Assembly: GCF_014650715.1 (NCBI RefSeq)
Contig: NZ_BMVM01000007.1
Coordinates: 310,001-374,000, forward strand
Source: Streptomyces bluensis
GTDB taxonomy: Bacteria > Actinomycetota > Actinomycetes > Streptomycetales > Streptomycetaceae
Reading direction: 5' to 3'
DNA length: 64,000 nt
In this document: one piece after another, positions 1 through 9,500 of the stretch
Layout of the letters: each line of letters opens with the position of its first letter
Numbering within the stretch: position 1 is the first letter of the stretch
Notes under the pieces: model-generated
Told to the model about the DNA's origin: nothing
The model's database searches: none
What the model saw: only the letters and a program-made list of their open reading frames with translations
Translations under genes and position numbers: made by a program

Positions 1-573
1 GACCACGTCGGAGAGGCCGGACTCCCGCAGGGAGGCCAGGGCCGCGCGCTCGGCGGGAGTGACGTGGGTGGAGCCCTCGAAGGCGGCCACGTCGTAGACG
101 TCGTCGTCCGTCGGCGCCACGTTGTAGTCGCCCAGGACCGCGAAGGGGCGGCTGCCCGCCGCGTCGCCCGCGACGGCCGCCTTGAGGGCCTCGAACCACT
201 GGAGCTTGTACGCGTAGTGGGCGTGGTCCACCTCGCGGCCGTTCGGCACGTAGACCGACCAGACGCGGACCGGACCGCAGGTCGCGGAGATGGCGCGGGG
301 TTCCTCGACACCCTCGTAACCGGGGTCTCCGGGCAGGCCCTTGACGATGTCGTCGAGGCCGACGCGGGAGATCACCGCCACTCCGTTCCACCGGCCGGTC
401 GCGTGGACCGCCGCCTCGTAGCCCAGCTCGCGCAGTTGCTCGAACGGGAAGCCCGACTCGGCGATCTTTGCCTCCTGGAGGCACAGCACGTCCGTGCCGC
501 TGCTCTCCAGCCAGGCCAGGAGCCTGGGCAGGCGGGCGGTGATCGAGTTCACGTTCCAGGTCGCGATGCGCAT
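1..573 (-). CDS. xth: Exodeoxyribonuclease III (partial, C-terminus beyond window)
   Basis: This is the N-terminal 191 residues of an exonuclease III/AP endonuclease. The family removes nucleotides 3' to 5' from duplex DNA and incises abasic sites in base excision repair. The start is the ATG at 573, giving MRIATWNVNSI, the usual opening of the EEP nuclease fold, with the metal-ligand Asn in TWNVNS. The metal-binding Glu follows in CLQEAK, then WNGVAVISR, and the GDYNVAP motif near residue 155. The catalytic His near the C-terminus lies outside the window. It is a typical core gene and suggests that the left edge is ordinary chromosome. Confidence 0.93.
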   Translation of the reverse strand, partial: MRIATWNVNSITARLPRLLAWLESSGTDVLCLQEAKIAESGFPFEQLRELGYEAAVHATGRWNGVAVISRVGLDDIVKGLPGDPGYEGVEEPRAISATCGPVRVWSVYVPNGREVDHAHYAYKLQWFEALKAAVAGDAAGSRPFAVLGDYNVAPTDDDVYDVAAFEGSTHVTPAERAALASLRESGLSDVV

Positions 574-624
574 GTTCCACAACCTACCCGGCGGGTCCGA
601 CAACACGGTCCGCGGCCGGTGGCC

Positions 625-1260
625 TCACAGTTCCGCCGACGCTCCGGGTGCCAGCCGCAGGTGCTCCGCGCCGCCCAGGGCGCCGATCTGGTTGTCGTAG
701 ATCGGGCGGGCCAGGTCGGTGAGCAGGGCGTCGTGGATGTCGTACGCGCGCCGCGGCCTGACCTCCCTGACGTAGTCGATGACCTCGGAGATCTTGTTCC
801 AGGGGGCCATGACCGGGAGCATCAGCGTCTCGACCTGCTGGTCGGGGACGGTGAGGGCGTCGCCGGGGTGGAAGACTCGGCCGCCGTCGACGAGGTAGCC
901 GACGTTGGTGATCCGCGGGATGTCGGGGTGGATGACGGCGTGGAGTTCGCCGTGGACCTGGATGTCGAAGCCCGCGGCGGTGAACGTGTCGCCGTGGCCG
1001 ACGGTGTGCACCCGGCCCGGGAACGCGGCGGAGATCCTCTCGGCGACGGACCTGAGGGTCCAGATCCGGGTGGCGGGGTCGCTCTCCAGGCCCGCCCGGA
1101 GCCGTGCCTCGTCGAAGTGGTCGGGGTGCTCGTGTGTGACCAGGATCGCTTCCGCACCGACCGCGGCGTCCTCCTCGCTGAAACCGCCCGGGTCGATGAC
1201 GAGCGTGCGTCCGTCCTTCTCCAGACGGACGCAAGCGTGCGACTTCTTCGTGAGCTTCAT
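625..1260 (-). CDS. MBL-fold metal-dependent hydrolase
   Basis: A 211-aa cytosolic protein of the metallo-beta-lactamase fold, of the short type related to UlaG/UPF0173. The metal-binding signature HEHPDH is complete at about residue 43. Further His and Asp ligands are visible in IHPDIPRITN, VFHPGD and YDIHD. No signal peptide is seen, so a periplasmic beta-lactamase role is unlikely. The substrate cannot be read from sequence. The start is the ATG at 1260 (MKLTKKSHACVRL). It sits on the same strand between xth and pcaL, a typical streptomycete neighbourhood. Confidence 0.88.
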   Translation of the reverse strand: MKLTKKSHACVRLEKDGRTLVIDPGGFSEEDAAVGAEAILVTHEHPDHFDEARLRAGLESDPATRIWTLRSVAERISAAFPGRVHTVGHGDTFTAAGFDIQVHGELHAVIHPDIPRITNVGYLVDGGRVFHPGDALTVPDQQVETLMLPVMAPWNKISEVIDYVREVRPRRAYDIHDALLTDLARPIYDNQIGALGGAEHLRLAPGASAEL

Positions 1261-1314
1261 GGGCCCATCCTGCCCCGGCGGGGGCGGTCGGTCTGCTCCC
1301 GGCCCGCTCCAGGC

Positions 1315-2613
1315 TCACTCCTGGGGCGTCGTCTCCTCACGGATGACCTGCTGGGCCACCTTGAACGCGCTGTTCGCGGCCGGTACGCCGCAGTACACCG
1401 CCGCCTGGAGGAGGACCTCCTTGATCTCGACCGGAGTGAGGCCGTTGCGCAGGGCCGCGCGGGTGTGGAAGGCGAGCTCTTCGAGGTGGCCGCCCGCGAC
1501 AAGGGCGGTCAGGGTGACGCAGCTGCGGGAGCGGCGGTCGAGGCCCGGCCGGTTCCAGACCTCGCCCCACGCGTACCGGGTGATGAACTCCTGGAAGTCC
1601 CCGGAGAACTCGTCCGACGAGGCCAGCGCCCGGTCGACGTGCGCGTCACCGAGCACCTCGCGGCGGACCTTGAGGCCCGCGTCGTACGGGTCGGGTCTGC
1701 CCGCCGCCTCCGGCTGGGCCGCGGCGGCCGGGGCGATCTCGGCGACGGGCCCGGACTGCGGCGGCACGGCCAGGGCCGGCTTGACCAGGGCGGCCGGGAT
1801 CGCGACCTGGCCGGTGGTCGAGTCGTACGCGGGCTGCCAGGCGGACGAGAAGTGCCGCACCAGCAGGTCCGTGACCGCGGCGGGCTGCTCGACGGGGACG
1901 AGGTGGGAGGCGCCGGGGACGACGGCGAGGCGGGCGTCCGGGATCCCAGCGACCAGTGTGCGGGCCTCGGCGGGCCCGGTGACCTGGTCGTCGGAGCCGA
2001 CGAGGACGAGCGTGGGAACGCCGACGCGGCCGAGTTCGGCCCGCACGTCGAACGCGGCGAGCGCCTCGCAGGCCGCGATGTAGCAGCCGGGGTCGGTGGT
2101 GCGCACCATCTGCACGGCCCACTCGGTGATCGCGGGCTGCGCGGCCGCGAAGCCTCCGGTGAACCAGCGCTCGGGTGCCGTACGGGCGATGGGGTCGAGG
2201 CCGTTCGTACGGACTATCACTCCGCGCTGCCGGAACTCGTCGGCCGTGCCGAAGCGGGGCGAGGCCGCGATCAGCGCGAGGGAGGCGATGCGCTCGGGGT
2301 GGCGCAACGCGAGCTCGATCCCGACGGCGCCGCCGAGCGCGCAACCCGCGTAGCCGAAGCGCTGCACACCGAGTTCGTCGAGCGTGGCGAGCAGGCGGCC
2401 TGACAGGTCGGCGACGGATCCGGCCGGGTAGGCGGGCGCGCCACCGTGCCCCGGCAGGTCGAAGCGGAAGATCCGCCATTGCTTGGACAACTCCGGCACC
2501 TGGCGGTCCCACATGTGCCATGTGGTACCCAGTGAGGGACCCAAGATCAGGACCGGAGCGTCTTCTGGCCCGTCAAAGCGGTATTGCAGGGTGTTCGATG
2601 GTGTCTCACTCAC
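1315..2613 (-). CDS. pcaL: Fused 3-oxoadipate enol-lactonase / 4-carboxymuconolactone decarboxylase
   Basis: A 432-aa fusion of PcaD (alpha/beta hydrolase, about residues 1-260) and PcaC (carboxymuconolactone decarboxylase, about 310-430). The two steps act in the protocatechuate branch of the beta-ketoadipate pathway. The PcaC half shows the family motif around RSRSCVTLTALVAGGHLEEL and FHTRAALRNGL. The PcaD half carries GCALGG where most enol-lactonases have G-x-S-x-G, so the nucleophile appears to be Cys. I chose the GTG at 2613 (VSETPSNTLQYRF); a GTG 24 bases upstream is possible but has no ribosome site. No other pca gene is in the window. The upstream side is occupied by the integrase island. 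Confidence 0.85.
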   Translation of the reverse strand: MSETPSNTLQYRFDGPEDAPVLILGPSLGTTWHMWDRQVPELSKQWRIFRFDLPGHGGAPAYPAGSVADLSGRLLATLDELGVQRFGYAGCALGGAVGIELALRHPERIASLALIAASPRFGTADEFRQRGVIVRTNGLDPIARTAPERWFTGGFAAAQPAITEWAVQMVRTTDPGCYIAACEALAAFDVRAELGRVGVPTLVLVGSDDQVTGPAEARTLVAGIPDARLAVVPGASHLVPVEQPAAVTDLLVRHFSSAWQPAYDSTTGQVAIPAALVKPALAVPPQSGPVAEIAPAAAAQPEAAGRPDPYDAGLKVRREVLGDAHVDRALASSDEFSGDFQEFITRYAWGEVWNRPGLDRRSRSCVTLTALVAGGHLEELAFHTRAALRNGLTPVEIKEVLLQAAVYCGVPAANSAFKVAQQVIREETTPQE

Positions 2614-2796
2614 CCGCCTGAGCCTCTCATCTGTCACGAGATGTCACATCGCCGGGGTGGGTTAGCGGGCCTTGTCCCGCTCCGGCGCTGCCGGGCCTGC
2701 CGACGAAAGTCAAGGTACATAATCTCCGCGGCGCCAGTGGGTCCTCGCGGCGCCTACCCCTCCCTCAGTCACTACGATCAAGTCTTCCCCCCTTCG

Positions 2797-3999
2797 TCAC
2801 GACCCCTCTCCACCAAACCCGTGCATGTCATCCCAAGTCGTGGCGGCTCCGCGAAGATCCTCTACGTCCGGCTTGACGTACCACCGCTTGGTCGTCTGGA
2901 TATTTGTATGCCCGGCCCATCGCGCGAGGATGTGATCCGGGACACCGTTGTTGGCCAGGAAGGTGAGGCACGACGAGCGCGCATCGTAGAGCCTGACGCG
3001 ACGGAGCCCGAGAAGCTCCATGAGCCGGTACGCGCGCCGGCGGAGTTGCTTGATCGTGAAGGCATCGCCCGCCTCGTGCACCAGCACGTAGCCAGAAACT
3101 GTGTACGCCTCCCCCAGCGCTAGCCTCTCCTCAGCTTGGAGAGCCCGGAACGCTTTGAGGGCACCCAGCACGAGACCCGGCAACGGCAGCTCCCGCTCAC
3201 CCGCAAGGGACTTGGTGTCCTTCTCCACCACGTGCCGATTTCCCATCATCGTGCGCGTGTTGGCAATAACGATCGTGGCGTTCTCAAAGTCGACGTCCTC
3301 CCACCGGAGGCCGCAGACCTCGGCCGGACGAAGCCCCATCAGCGAAAGAAGGAGCGCAGCGTATAGGCGATCGCCTCTGATCCCATGGATGAACTTCTGA
3401 ACCTCTTGGACATTCCAGGGCAGGACCTCCTCCTTAGTCTTCCGCTCTTCCTTGCGCGCCCTTCGAGGAATGGATACGTGCGCTGCGACATTCACGTACA
3501 CCAGTCGCCGGGTAACAGCTCTCCCCAGCGCTTCCTTCAACCGGGCAAGGCTCATATCCACAGTTGTGACACTGAGTGGCGTCCCGGCCCCTTTTCCGCG
3601 CACACGGCCATGCGTCAGCGCCCAGTCCCTCCACTCCTCCACGTGCTCTTCAGTTAGGTCCTGGAGGCGGATATTGCCGAGCCTCCCCCGAACTCGGTCC
3701 AGGGTAATCCTGTAGTTGTAGATGGTGGTTTCTTCCAGGTCCTCCGCCTTCATGGCCAGCCATCGGTCGAGCCACTCATTCACGGTGATCTTGTTGGGCG
3801 GCACAAGAGACCCCTCATGCCGTCGATTAGTTATGTTCGCATACTCAGCCTTGGCTTCCTTCAACGAGTCGAAGGTGCGCCTCAACTGCTTACGCTTACC
3901 AGTTTCGAGGTCGATCCCTACGTCCACAACAAATTGGTATCGAACCTTCCCCTTCGAGTTCGGCGGAAGTCTCTTGATGGGATCCGGCAGAAGAATCAC
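2797..3999 (-). CDS. int: Tyrosine site-specific integrase
   Basis: A 400-aa phage/ICE-type integrase. Residues 1-60 form an Arm-binding segment (GKVRYQFVVDVGID). A SAM-like core-binding domain follows (VNEWLDRWLAM onwards), then the catalytic domain. The first catalytic Arg is in GLRPAEVCGLRWEDV. The HxxR box reads YDARSS, so the His is Tyr while the Arg is kept. The last box AGHTNIQTTKRWY contains the His and the nucleophilic Tyr. GAGGAG lies directly before the GTG at 3999; an in-frame start at 4038 is also possible. It lies back to back with nothing obvious and next to the core pcaL gene, as expected for the end of an integrated element. No tRNA target is visible. Confidence 0.88.
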   Translation of the reverse strand: MILLPDPIKRLPPNSKGKVRYQFVVDVGIDLETGKRKQLRRTFDSLKEAKAEYANITNRRHEGSLVPPNKITVNEWLDRWLAMKAEDLEETTIYNYRITLDRVRGRLGNIRLQDLTEEHVEEWRDWALTHGRVRGKGAGTPLSVTTVDMSLARLKEALGRAVTRRLVYVNVAAHVSIPRRARKEERKTKEEVLPWNVQEVQKFIHGIRGDRLYAALLLSLMGLRPAEVCGLRWEDVDFENATIVIANTRTMMGNRHVVEKDTKSLAGERELPLPGLVLGALKAFRALQAEERLALGEAYTVSGYVLVHEAGDAFTIKQLRRRAYRLMELLGLRRVRLYDARSSCLTFLANNGVPDHILARWAGHTNIQTTKRWYVKPDVEDLRGAATTWDDMHGFGGEGS

Positions 4000-4127
4000 T
4001 CTCCTCGAACAGGGGGCATGTCTTTGAAACGCCGCCACTACCGATCAGGGTTGGGTAACTGGCGGCACTATCCGCTATGGCTCCACCGCCAAGCACAGCC
4101 AAGAACGAACAGCCTCAATAGTCCGCG

Positions 4128-4156
4128 CGATCCCCGGTTTCGGTAACCGGGGATCG
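4128..4156. repeat. Perfect 12-bp inverted repeat (hairpin)
   Basis: CGATCCCCGGTT at 4128-4139 and its exact complement AACCGGGGATCG at 4145-4156 are separated by five bases (TCGGT). There is no following T-tract on either strand. It lies upstream of the integrase start and could be a factor-independent terminator, an operator for int or part of a recombination site. Confidence 0.7.
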
Positions 4157-4185
4157 TGGCCTATATTCCGCCCGGCATCCGATAG

Positions 4186-4314
4186 CTACGAGGCCAGTCG
4201 GTAGGACCTGAGCGCGGAGTGCACGTCGTCTTCGAGCACGGCCACGAGCCCGGCCTCGGTGAATCGGCTGAGGTTGCGGGTCATAACGCGCCCGGAGGCA
4301 CCGACGGCTTGGGC
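4186..4314 (-). pseudogene. Remnant of a winged-helix type protein (uncertain)
   Basis: The reading frame ending at 4186 closes with GRVMTRNLSRFTEAGLVAV and a short Leu/Tyr-rich tail. This resembles the recognition helix and wing of a winged-helix regulator. The sequence upstream in the same frame is Arg/Pro/Ser-rich and does not look like protein. I read it as a decayed 3' end of a regulator or replication gene. The rest of 4315-5290 shows no frame with convincing protein character on either strand and is described as decayed or non-coding. Confidence 0.25.
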
Positions 4315-5317
4315 GGTGCCACGAGTGTCAGTACCTGGGTGGGCCGCGATGCAAGCACCATCAGGTCTTGGCGATATCCGGGTGCACCAGGTCCTCACCG
4401 AAAGGTCTGGCAACGCAGGCGCTGAGGCACAGGGCCGTGGAGTAGCGCGGCGTAGTCCGCCTTCGTCTGAGCGGTCCACGCATTCATCGCGCCGAGCGCG
4501 AAGAGGAGCGGAGCGGGGGAAACAGAGAGAGCGAAGTGCGGATTTCGGCAGGTGGGCCTCCTTGGTAGGGACCATGGCGCGAGACAGCTTCCGTACCGCT
4601 AGAAGCGTCTCTGACTAGGTGTTTTCCGGGGAGGTTGTACGTTGGCATGCCTGCCAGGAGTGGTTCCAGTCCTTCGGGGCTCTTTCGCGTCTGCCGTGGG
4701 CGAATCCGATGTCCCTTGCCATCCATTCGAGGGCAATTGACAGCGAACACAGACCAGACCAGCGGTCCGCTCCCGCGCCCTTGTGCCAGCAGGTGCGCAG
4801 GCCACCGGGGGCAGAAGAGAATCGCGTTCACAGCGGCACGGGCGGCGGTCTCCCCAGCCAACCTGGTCCTCCAGCGGTCGGCGCGCTCGCCTTGCCAGGA
4901 CTCGGGGCTCAGGACGGTCAGCGGCTGGTCGGCTGTCGAATGGTCAGCCAGGCGCGGACGGCCTCGAACCACCAGGACGGGACGGGTGCGCTCTTGTCCA
5001 GGGTGGGGCAACCGGGGAAACGGACGGGCCGGCGGCGGGGAGGCACTCGCCGGCCATGGCCACGTGGTGGAGCCGGTCAGGAGGTGGCACCGTGCTGCGC
5101 GTCGAAAATCGCATGCCCGGTGATCCGCGCCACTCAATCACCATTTTCAAGCCAATGTCGGCCTTCGGTCCGTCCCAGCGCTTCGGCCCGCAGATCATGG
5201 TCATGTCCTGGGCTGCCTTCGGGAGCGGGGCTGGTTGTCAGGGGTGTTCAGATAACAGGCAAACTGAGGGCGACGTGAATCGGGCAGTGCGTGCGAGGAA
5301 GGGCGTGGACTGAGCTC

Positions 5318-6469
5318 ATGACCAAGAGCCCCACTCTGATCGGCCGCTACACGGTGGCAAGGGAGCTCGGCTCGGGCGGCATGGGTGAGGTCTACCTTGC
5401 GTACTCTCCTGCGGGGTCCCCGGTAGCGGTGAAGGTGATCCGCAGCGACAAGCTGGACCCGGTGACGCGGGCGCGCTTCGAGAAGGAAGCACTGATCGCC
5501 CGGACAGTGGTGGGCACCAACCGGGTGGCGCGGTTCCTTGAAGCCGACCCGTACGCAGACCGGCCCTGGCTGGCCATGGAGTACGTGGCCGGACGAACGC
5601 TGCTGGCCTGCGTGGACAGCGACGGCACCCTTCCGCTTCCGCTGGTGGCCAGCCTTGGTGCCTTGCTGGCAGAGGGCCTGGATGCCGTGCACCGCGCCGA
5701 GTTGCTGCACCGGGACCTGACACCGAAGAACGTCATCATGGGAAGCGAAGGCCCCATGATCATCGACTTCGGGCTGAGCGCCTTCGCTGATGCCGCCCAG
5801 GAGTCCCTGTCGCACAGCGGCATGATCATCGGCACAGTGCGCTGCATGCCACCGGAGCAGGCGAGCGGCCATCCGCACGTGACGCCGGCCGCTGACGTGT
5901 ACGCCCTCGGGACGGTTCTGCTGTACGCGGCTGCCCGGCACTACCCGTATGACGGGTCGCGGTGGGAAGCCATCGTTGCTCAGATCGCCAACGTCGGCAT
6001 CGCTCCGGATCTCAGTTGCGTTCCCTCTGAACTGGTGCCGCTGCTGAAGTCGATGCTCGCCTACGCGCCGGAGGACCGACCGACACTCGATCACGTCGCG
6101 GACGCGTGCGCCGGGATCATGGCGGCTTCGGGGATGGCGCCGGCGGACGCGCGGCTCGCCCTGATCGCGCGCTCCACGACGGGGCAGGCATCAGGGTCGT
6201 CCGTCGAGCCCTTGTCCCCGGCGGTCGAGAAGGTGATCGCCGAGCAGGCTGCGCTTTTCGAGACGCCAGCCAGCCCGCTCGATGCCCCACCGGGAGCAGG
6301 CGAAGCCGCCGAGGCAGGTGAACACGAGGACCAGCAGGGCTCGTCGGCCGAACCGCCCGCGAGTGCACACAAGGAGCCTGCGCCTCCGTCTCGCCCCCGG
6401 CGGCCACCTGCGTCCGAGCGGGTGGCCGGGGAGCTACGGGCGGCCTACGCAGCGGGGACGGAACTCTGA
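5318..6469 (+). CDS. Ser/Thr protein kinase (Hanks type, cytosolic)
   Basis: A 383-aa kinase. It shows the Gly-rich loop GSGGMGEVYLA (about residue 16), the ATP-binding Lys in VAVKVI, HRDLTPKN (about 131), DFG in IIDFGLSA (about 149) and the activation-segment end PPEQASG, so it should be active. The last 100 residues are Ala/Pro/Glu-rich. No transmembrane helix or PASTA domain is present, unlike PknB-type receptors. I chose the ATG at 5318; an in-frame GTG at 5291 is possible. It lies 129 bases upstream of the giant-helicase operon on the same strand. Kinases also occur in BREX (PglW) and Mokosh defence systems, so a regulatory role in the module is plausible but inferred. Confidence 0.88.
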   Translation: MTKSPTLIGRYTVARELGSGGMGEVYLAYSPAGSPVAVKVIRSDKLDPVTRARFEKEALIARTVVGTNRVARFLEADPYADRPWLAMEYVAGRTLLACVDSDGTLPLPLVASLGALLAEGLDAVHRAELLHRDLTPKNVIMGSEGPMIIDFGLSAFADAAQESLSHSGMIIGTVRCMPPEQASGHPHVTPAADVYALGTVLLYAAARHYPYDGSRWEAIVAQIANVGIAPDLSCVPSELVPLLKSMLAYAPEDRPTLDHVADACAGIMAASGMAPADARLALIARSTTGQASGSSVEPLSPAVEKVIAEQAALFETPASPLDAPPGAGEAAEAGEHEDQQGSSAEPPASAHKEPAPPSRPRRPPASERVAGELRAAYAAGTEL

Positions 6470-6516
6470 CGACGGGCGCTGTCGGTGCCCGGTGGGAAGC
6501 TGATGCGACAGGTGTG

Positions 6517-6540
6517 TACGGCGCCGGGCCCGGCGCCGTA
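6517..6540. repeat. Perfect 24-nt palindrome between kinase and helicase genes
   Basis: TACGGCGCCGGG is followed immediately by its own reverse complement, with no spacer. The palindrome sits 48 bases after the kinase stop and 59 bases before the helicase start. It could be a dimeric-repressor operator or a cruciform/attenuator controlling the operon. Confidence 0.75.
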
Positions 6541-6598
6541 TGTATCTGCTGAACGATGAGCGGCAGCCGGTGCTGCCGGTGATGGAACGGAGCGGACG

Positions 6599-9500
6599 TT
6601 GAGCGTCGAGACTGGGGCCGCGGGCGGCCAGGGCGATGCAGTGTGGGACGCCTGGAAGCCCGACGAGCTACCAGCGGGCGGACATGGCCGGTCGTCGGCC
6701 GGCTACGCACCAGGGGCTCAGGTACTTATCCGCGACGAACTGTGGCTGGTACGCAAGGTCACCAACACCCGGCATGACGGGTGGATGGTCGAAGTCACCG
6801 GCGTCTCCTCATTCGTCCGCGGCACCGACGCCGTGTTCTACGACCGGCTGGACGACATCCAGGTACTCGATCCCCGCGAGACACAGCTCGTGGCCGACGA
6901 CTCCCCCAACCACCGGCGGGCCCGGTTGTTCCTCGAAGCGGTGATGCGCAAGACGTATCTGCCGCAAACCGAACACGGCCTGGCCCTCTGCGACGGCTTT
7001 CTGATGGACCAGCAGGTCCACCAGTTGCGGCCGGCGGAGCTGGCGCTGTCCATGAAGAACCCGCAACCACGGATCCTGATCGCGGACGTGGTGGGCCTCG
7101 GTAAGACCCTGGAGATCGGCGTGCTGCTGGCCGAGCTCATCCGGCGCGGGCGCGGTGAGCGGATCCTGGTGGTCACCCCGCAGCATGTGCTGGAGCAGTT
7201 CCAACGTGAGCTGTGGACCCGGTTCGCGATCCCGCTCGTGCGACTGGATTCGACCGGCATCCAACGCGTACAGCAGGAGATCCCGGCGGGACGCAATCCG
7301 TTCGCCTATTTCAAGCGCGCGATCATCTCCGTGGACACGCTGAAGAGTGATGTCTACGCCCATCATCTGGAACACACCGACTGGGATGCGGTCGTCATCG
7401 ACGAATCGCACAACCTCGTCAACCGGGGCACAAAGAACAATGCGCTGGCCCGGCTGCTGGCGCAGAAGACCGACGCCCTCGTCCTCGCCTCAGCCACACC
7501 ACACAACGGCGACGCTGCCTCGTTCGCCGAGCTGATCAAGATGCTGGACGAGGCAGCGATCGCCGATCCGTCCAAGTACGAGGTGAAGGACCTCGAGCAC
7601 CTTTACATCCGGCGGACGAAGACGACCCCTGAGGTGCGCGAAGGGCTTAAGGGCGCGTGGGCGGACCGTGGCCCCTCGCAGCCCCTGCACGTGCCGGCCG
7701 GGGAAAAAGAGCTCGCCGTCTTCAAGGAGCTGGCCTCGCGCTGGATCCCCGCCGACCCTGCGGCGCCGCCCGCGAGCACCTATCCGCTCGTCCCCTACCA
7801 GCTGCTGAAGTCGTTCCTGTCCTCGCACCGGGCCCTGCTGGAAACCATCAAGACTCGCCTGAAGAACCTGGACAAGCCGTCGGCCGAGAAGTCGGCCACC
7901 AACGCCAAGCGCAAGACGCGTCCGGTCGACCCCGCCGTCCGAGAAGCGGCCCGCAAGGCGGAGCGAGCCGCTCTGGTCGAACTGCAGGCTCTTGCCGAGC
8001 AGATCCAGGACGAGGACTCGGCGAAACTCGCCGCGCTGCTGAAGGAGCTGCGCGCGATGGGTGTCGGACCCGGTTCCGACACCCGGGTCGTGGTGTTCTC
8101 CGAACGCATCCCAACCCTGAAGTGGCTGGCTGAGACGGTGCCGACGGCTCTGGGCTTTCCCCGCAGCGCCAGTACGGACGAGAGCAAGTCCTGGCTGGGC
8201 TTCGGCGGAGCGGTGCAGGTCATGCACGGCGATGCCACCACCGACGAGGAACAGACCGACATCGTCGAGAAGTTCGGGCTGCGAGATGACCCGGTGCGCA
8301 TCCTGTTCACCGGTGACGTCGCCTCGGAAGGCGTCAACCTGCACCAGCAGTGCCACCTGCTGATCCACTACGACCTTCCGTGGTCCCTGATCCGCATCGA
8401 GCAGCGCAACGGCCGCATCGACCGCTACGGACAGGAACACCAGCCCCAGTTCCGGGCGCTGATCCTCACCAGCGACGTCCCGTGGCGCACCGACGAAGCC
8501 ACCGGCCAGCCGCGCACGCTGGATGACCGTCTGGTCGGCGAGAAGCTCCTGAAGCGCGAGGAGCAAGCACACAAGATCGAGGGGTCGGCTGAGGCCGTCA
8601 CTTCCCTGTACCGGGCACAGGAGGAGGAGAACCGCCTCACTCAGGACTTGATCGCCGGCCGAACCGTCGAGGATTCGATCAAGCAGTCCCAGCAAAGTGG
8701 TGCTGCCTTCCTGACGGGCCTCCTCGGTCAGGTCGGTGCCGTCTCCGAGCACCCCGAGGTGCCCCGCGCGGTGGTCCCCAAGCTCTTCCGGTCCACGGCC
8801 GACTACTTCGACGAAGCGCTTCGGCAGATCTGTCACCCCAATCCCGAGGATCAGTTGTCGTTGCTGCGCTACGAGGACGGCACGATCGCGTTCGAGCCCC
8901 CGCGCGACCTGCTGTACCGGCTGAAGTCGCTGCCCAAGTCGTACCTGGACGAGCAGCGGATCCTGCCGCGCAAGAACGAGAAGGGCCGGATGCGCATCAC
9001 CTTCTCCAAGACGCTCGCCAGTGCGCGGCTGAAGGCTGCGCGGGATTCCTCCAAGTCGCAGTGGCCCAACGTGTCCTACGTGACCGATGTACACCCGGTG
9101 CTGGACTGGCTCACCGACAAGGTGCTCGTGCAGGTCGGCCGTCACCAGGCGCCGGTGCTCGCAGCCGCCGTGGACCGCCCGGTCTTCCTGGTCCAGGGCA
9201 TCTACTCCAACGCGGTGGGCCGCCCCACCGTCATCGAGTGGATGGCCGTCACCGGTCTCCCCGACACCCCAGATACCAAGCCGCTCACCGCGCAGCTGCT
9301 GGAGGACTATGGCGTCGGCCCGAATATGCCGGGCCGCGCCACTCCGCGTGACCTGCCGAGGCTCACCGAACTCGTGCCTGCCGCCATCGACGAGGCCGAG
9401 CGCTTCCTCAAGAGCAGGGAAGAGGACTACAAGCTCCAGATCGATAAGACGCTCGCTCCTTACCGCAAGCGCGTCACCCACTGGAAACAGGAAGCCCTCT

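Noticed and set aside
64..2403. 779-residue open frame on the plus strand
   Set aside because: It lies antisense to xth, the MBL gene and pcaL and has the Arg/Gly/Asp-rich composition of a shadow frame in GC-rich DNA.
4484..5313. Several 60-217 residue frames on both strands
   Set aside because: None shows a recognisable motif or a consistent codon pattern; treated as decayed sequence.
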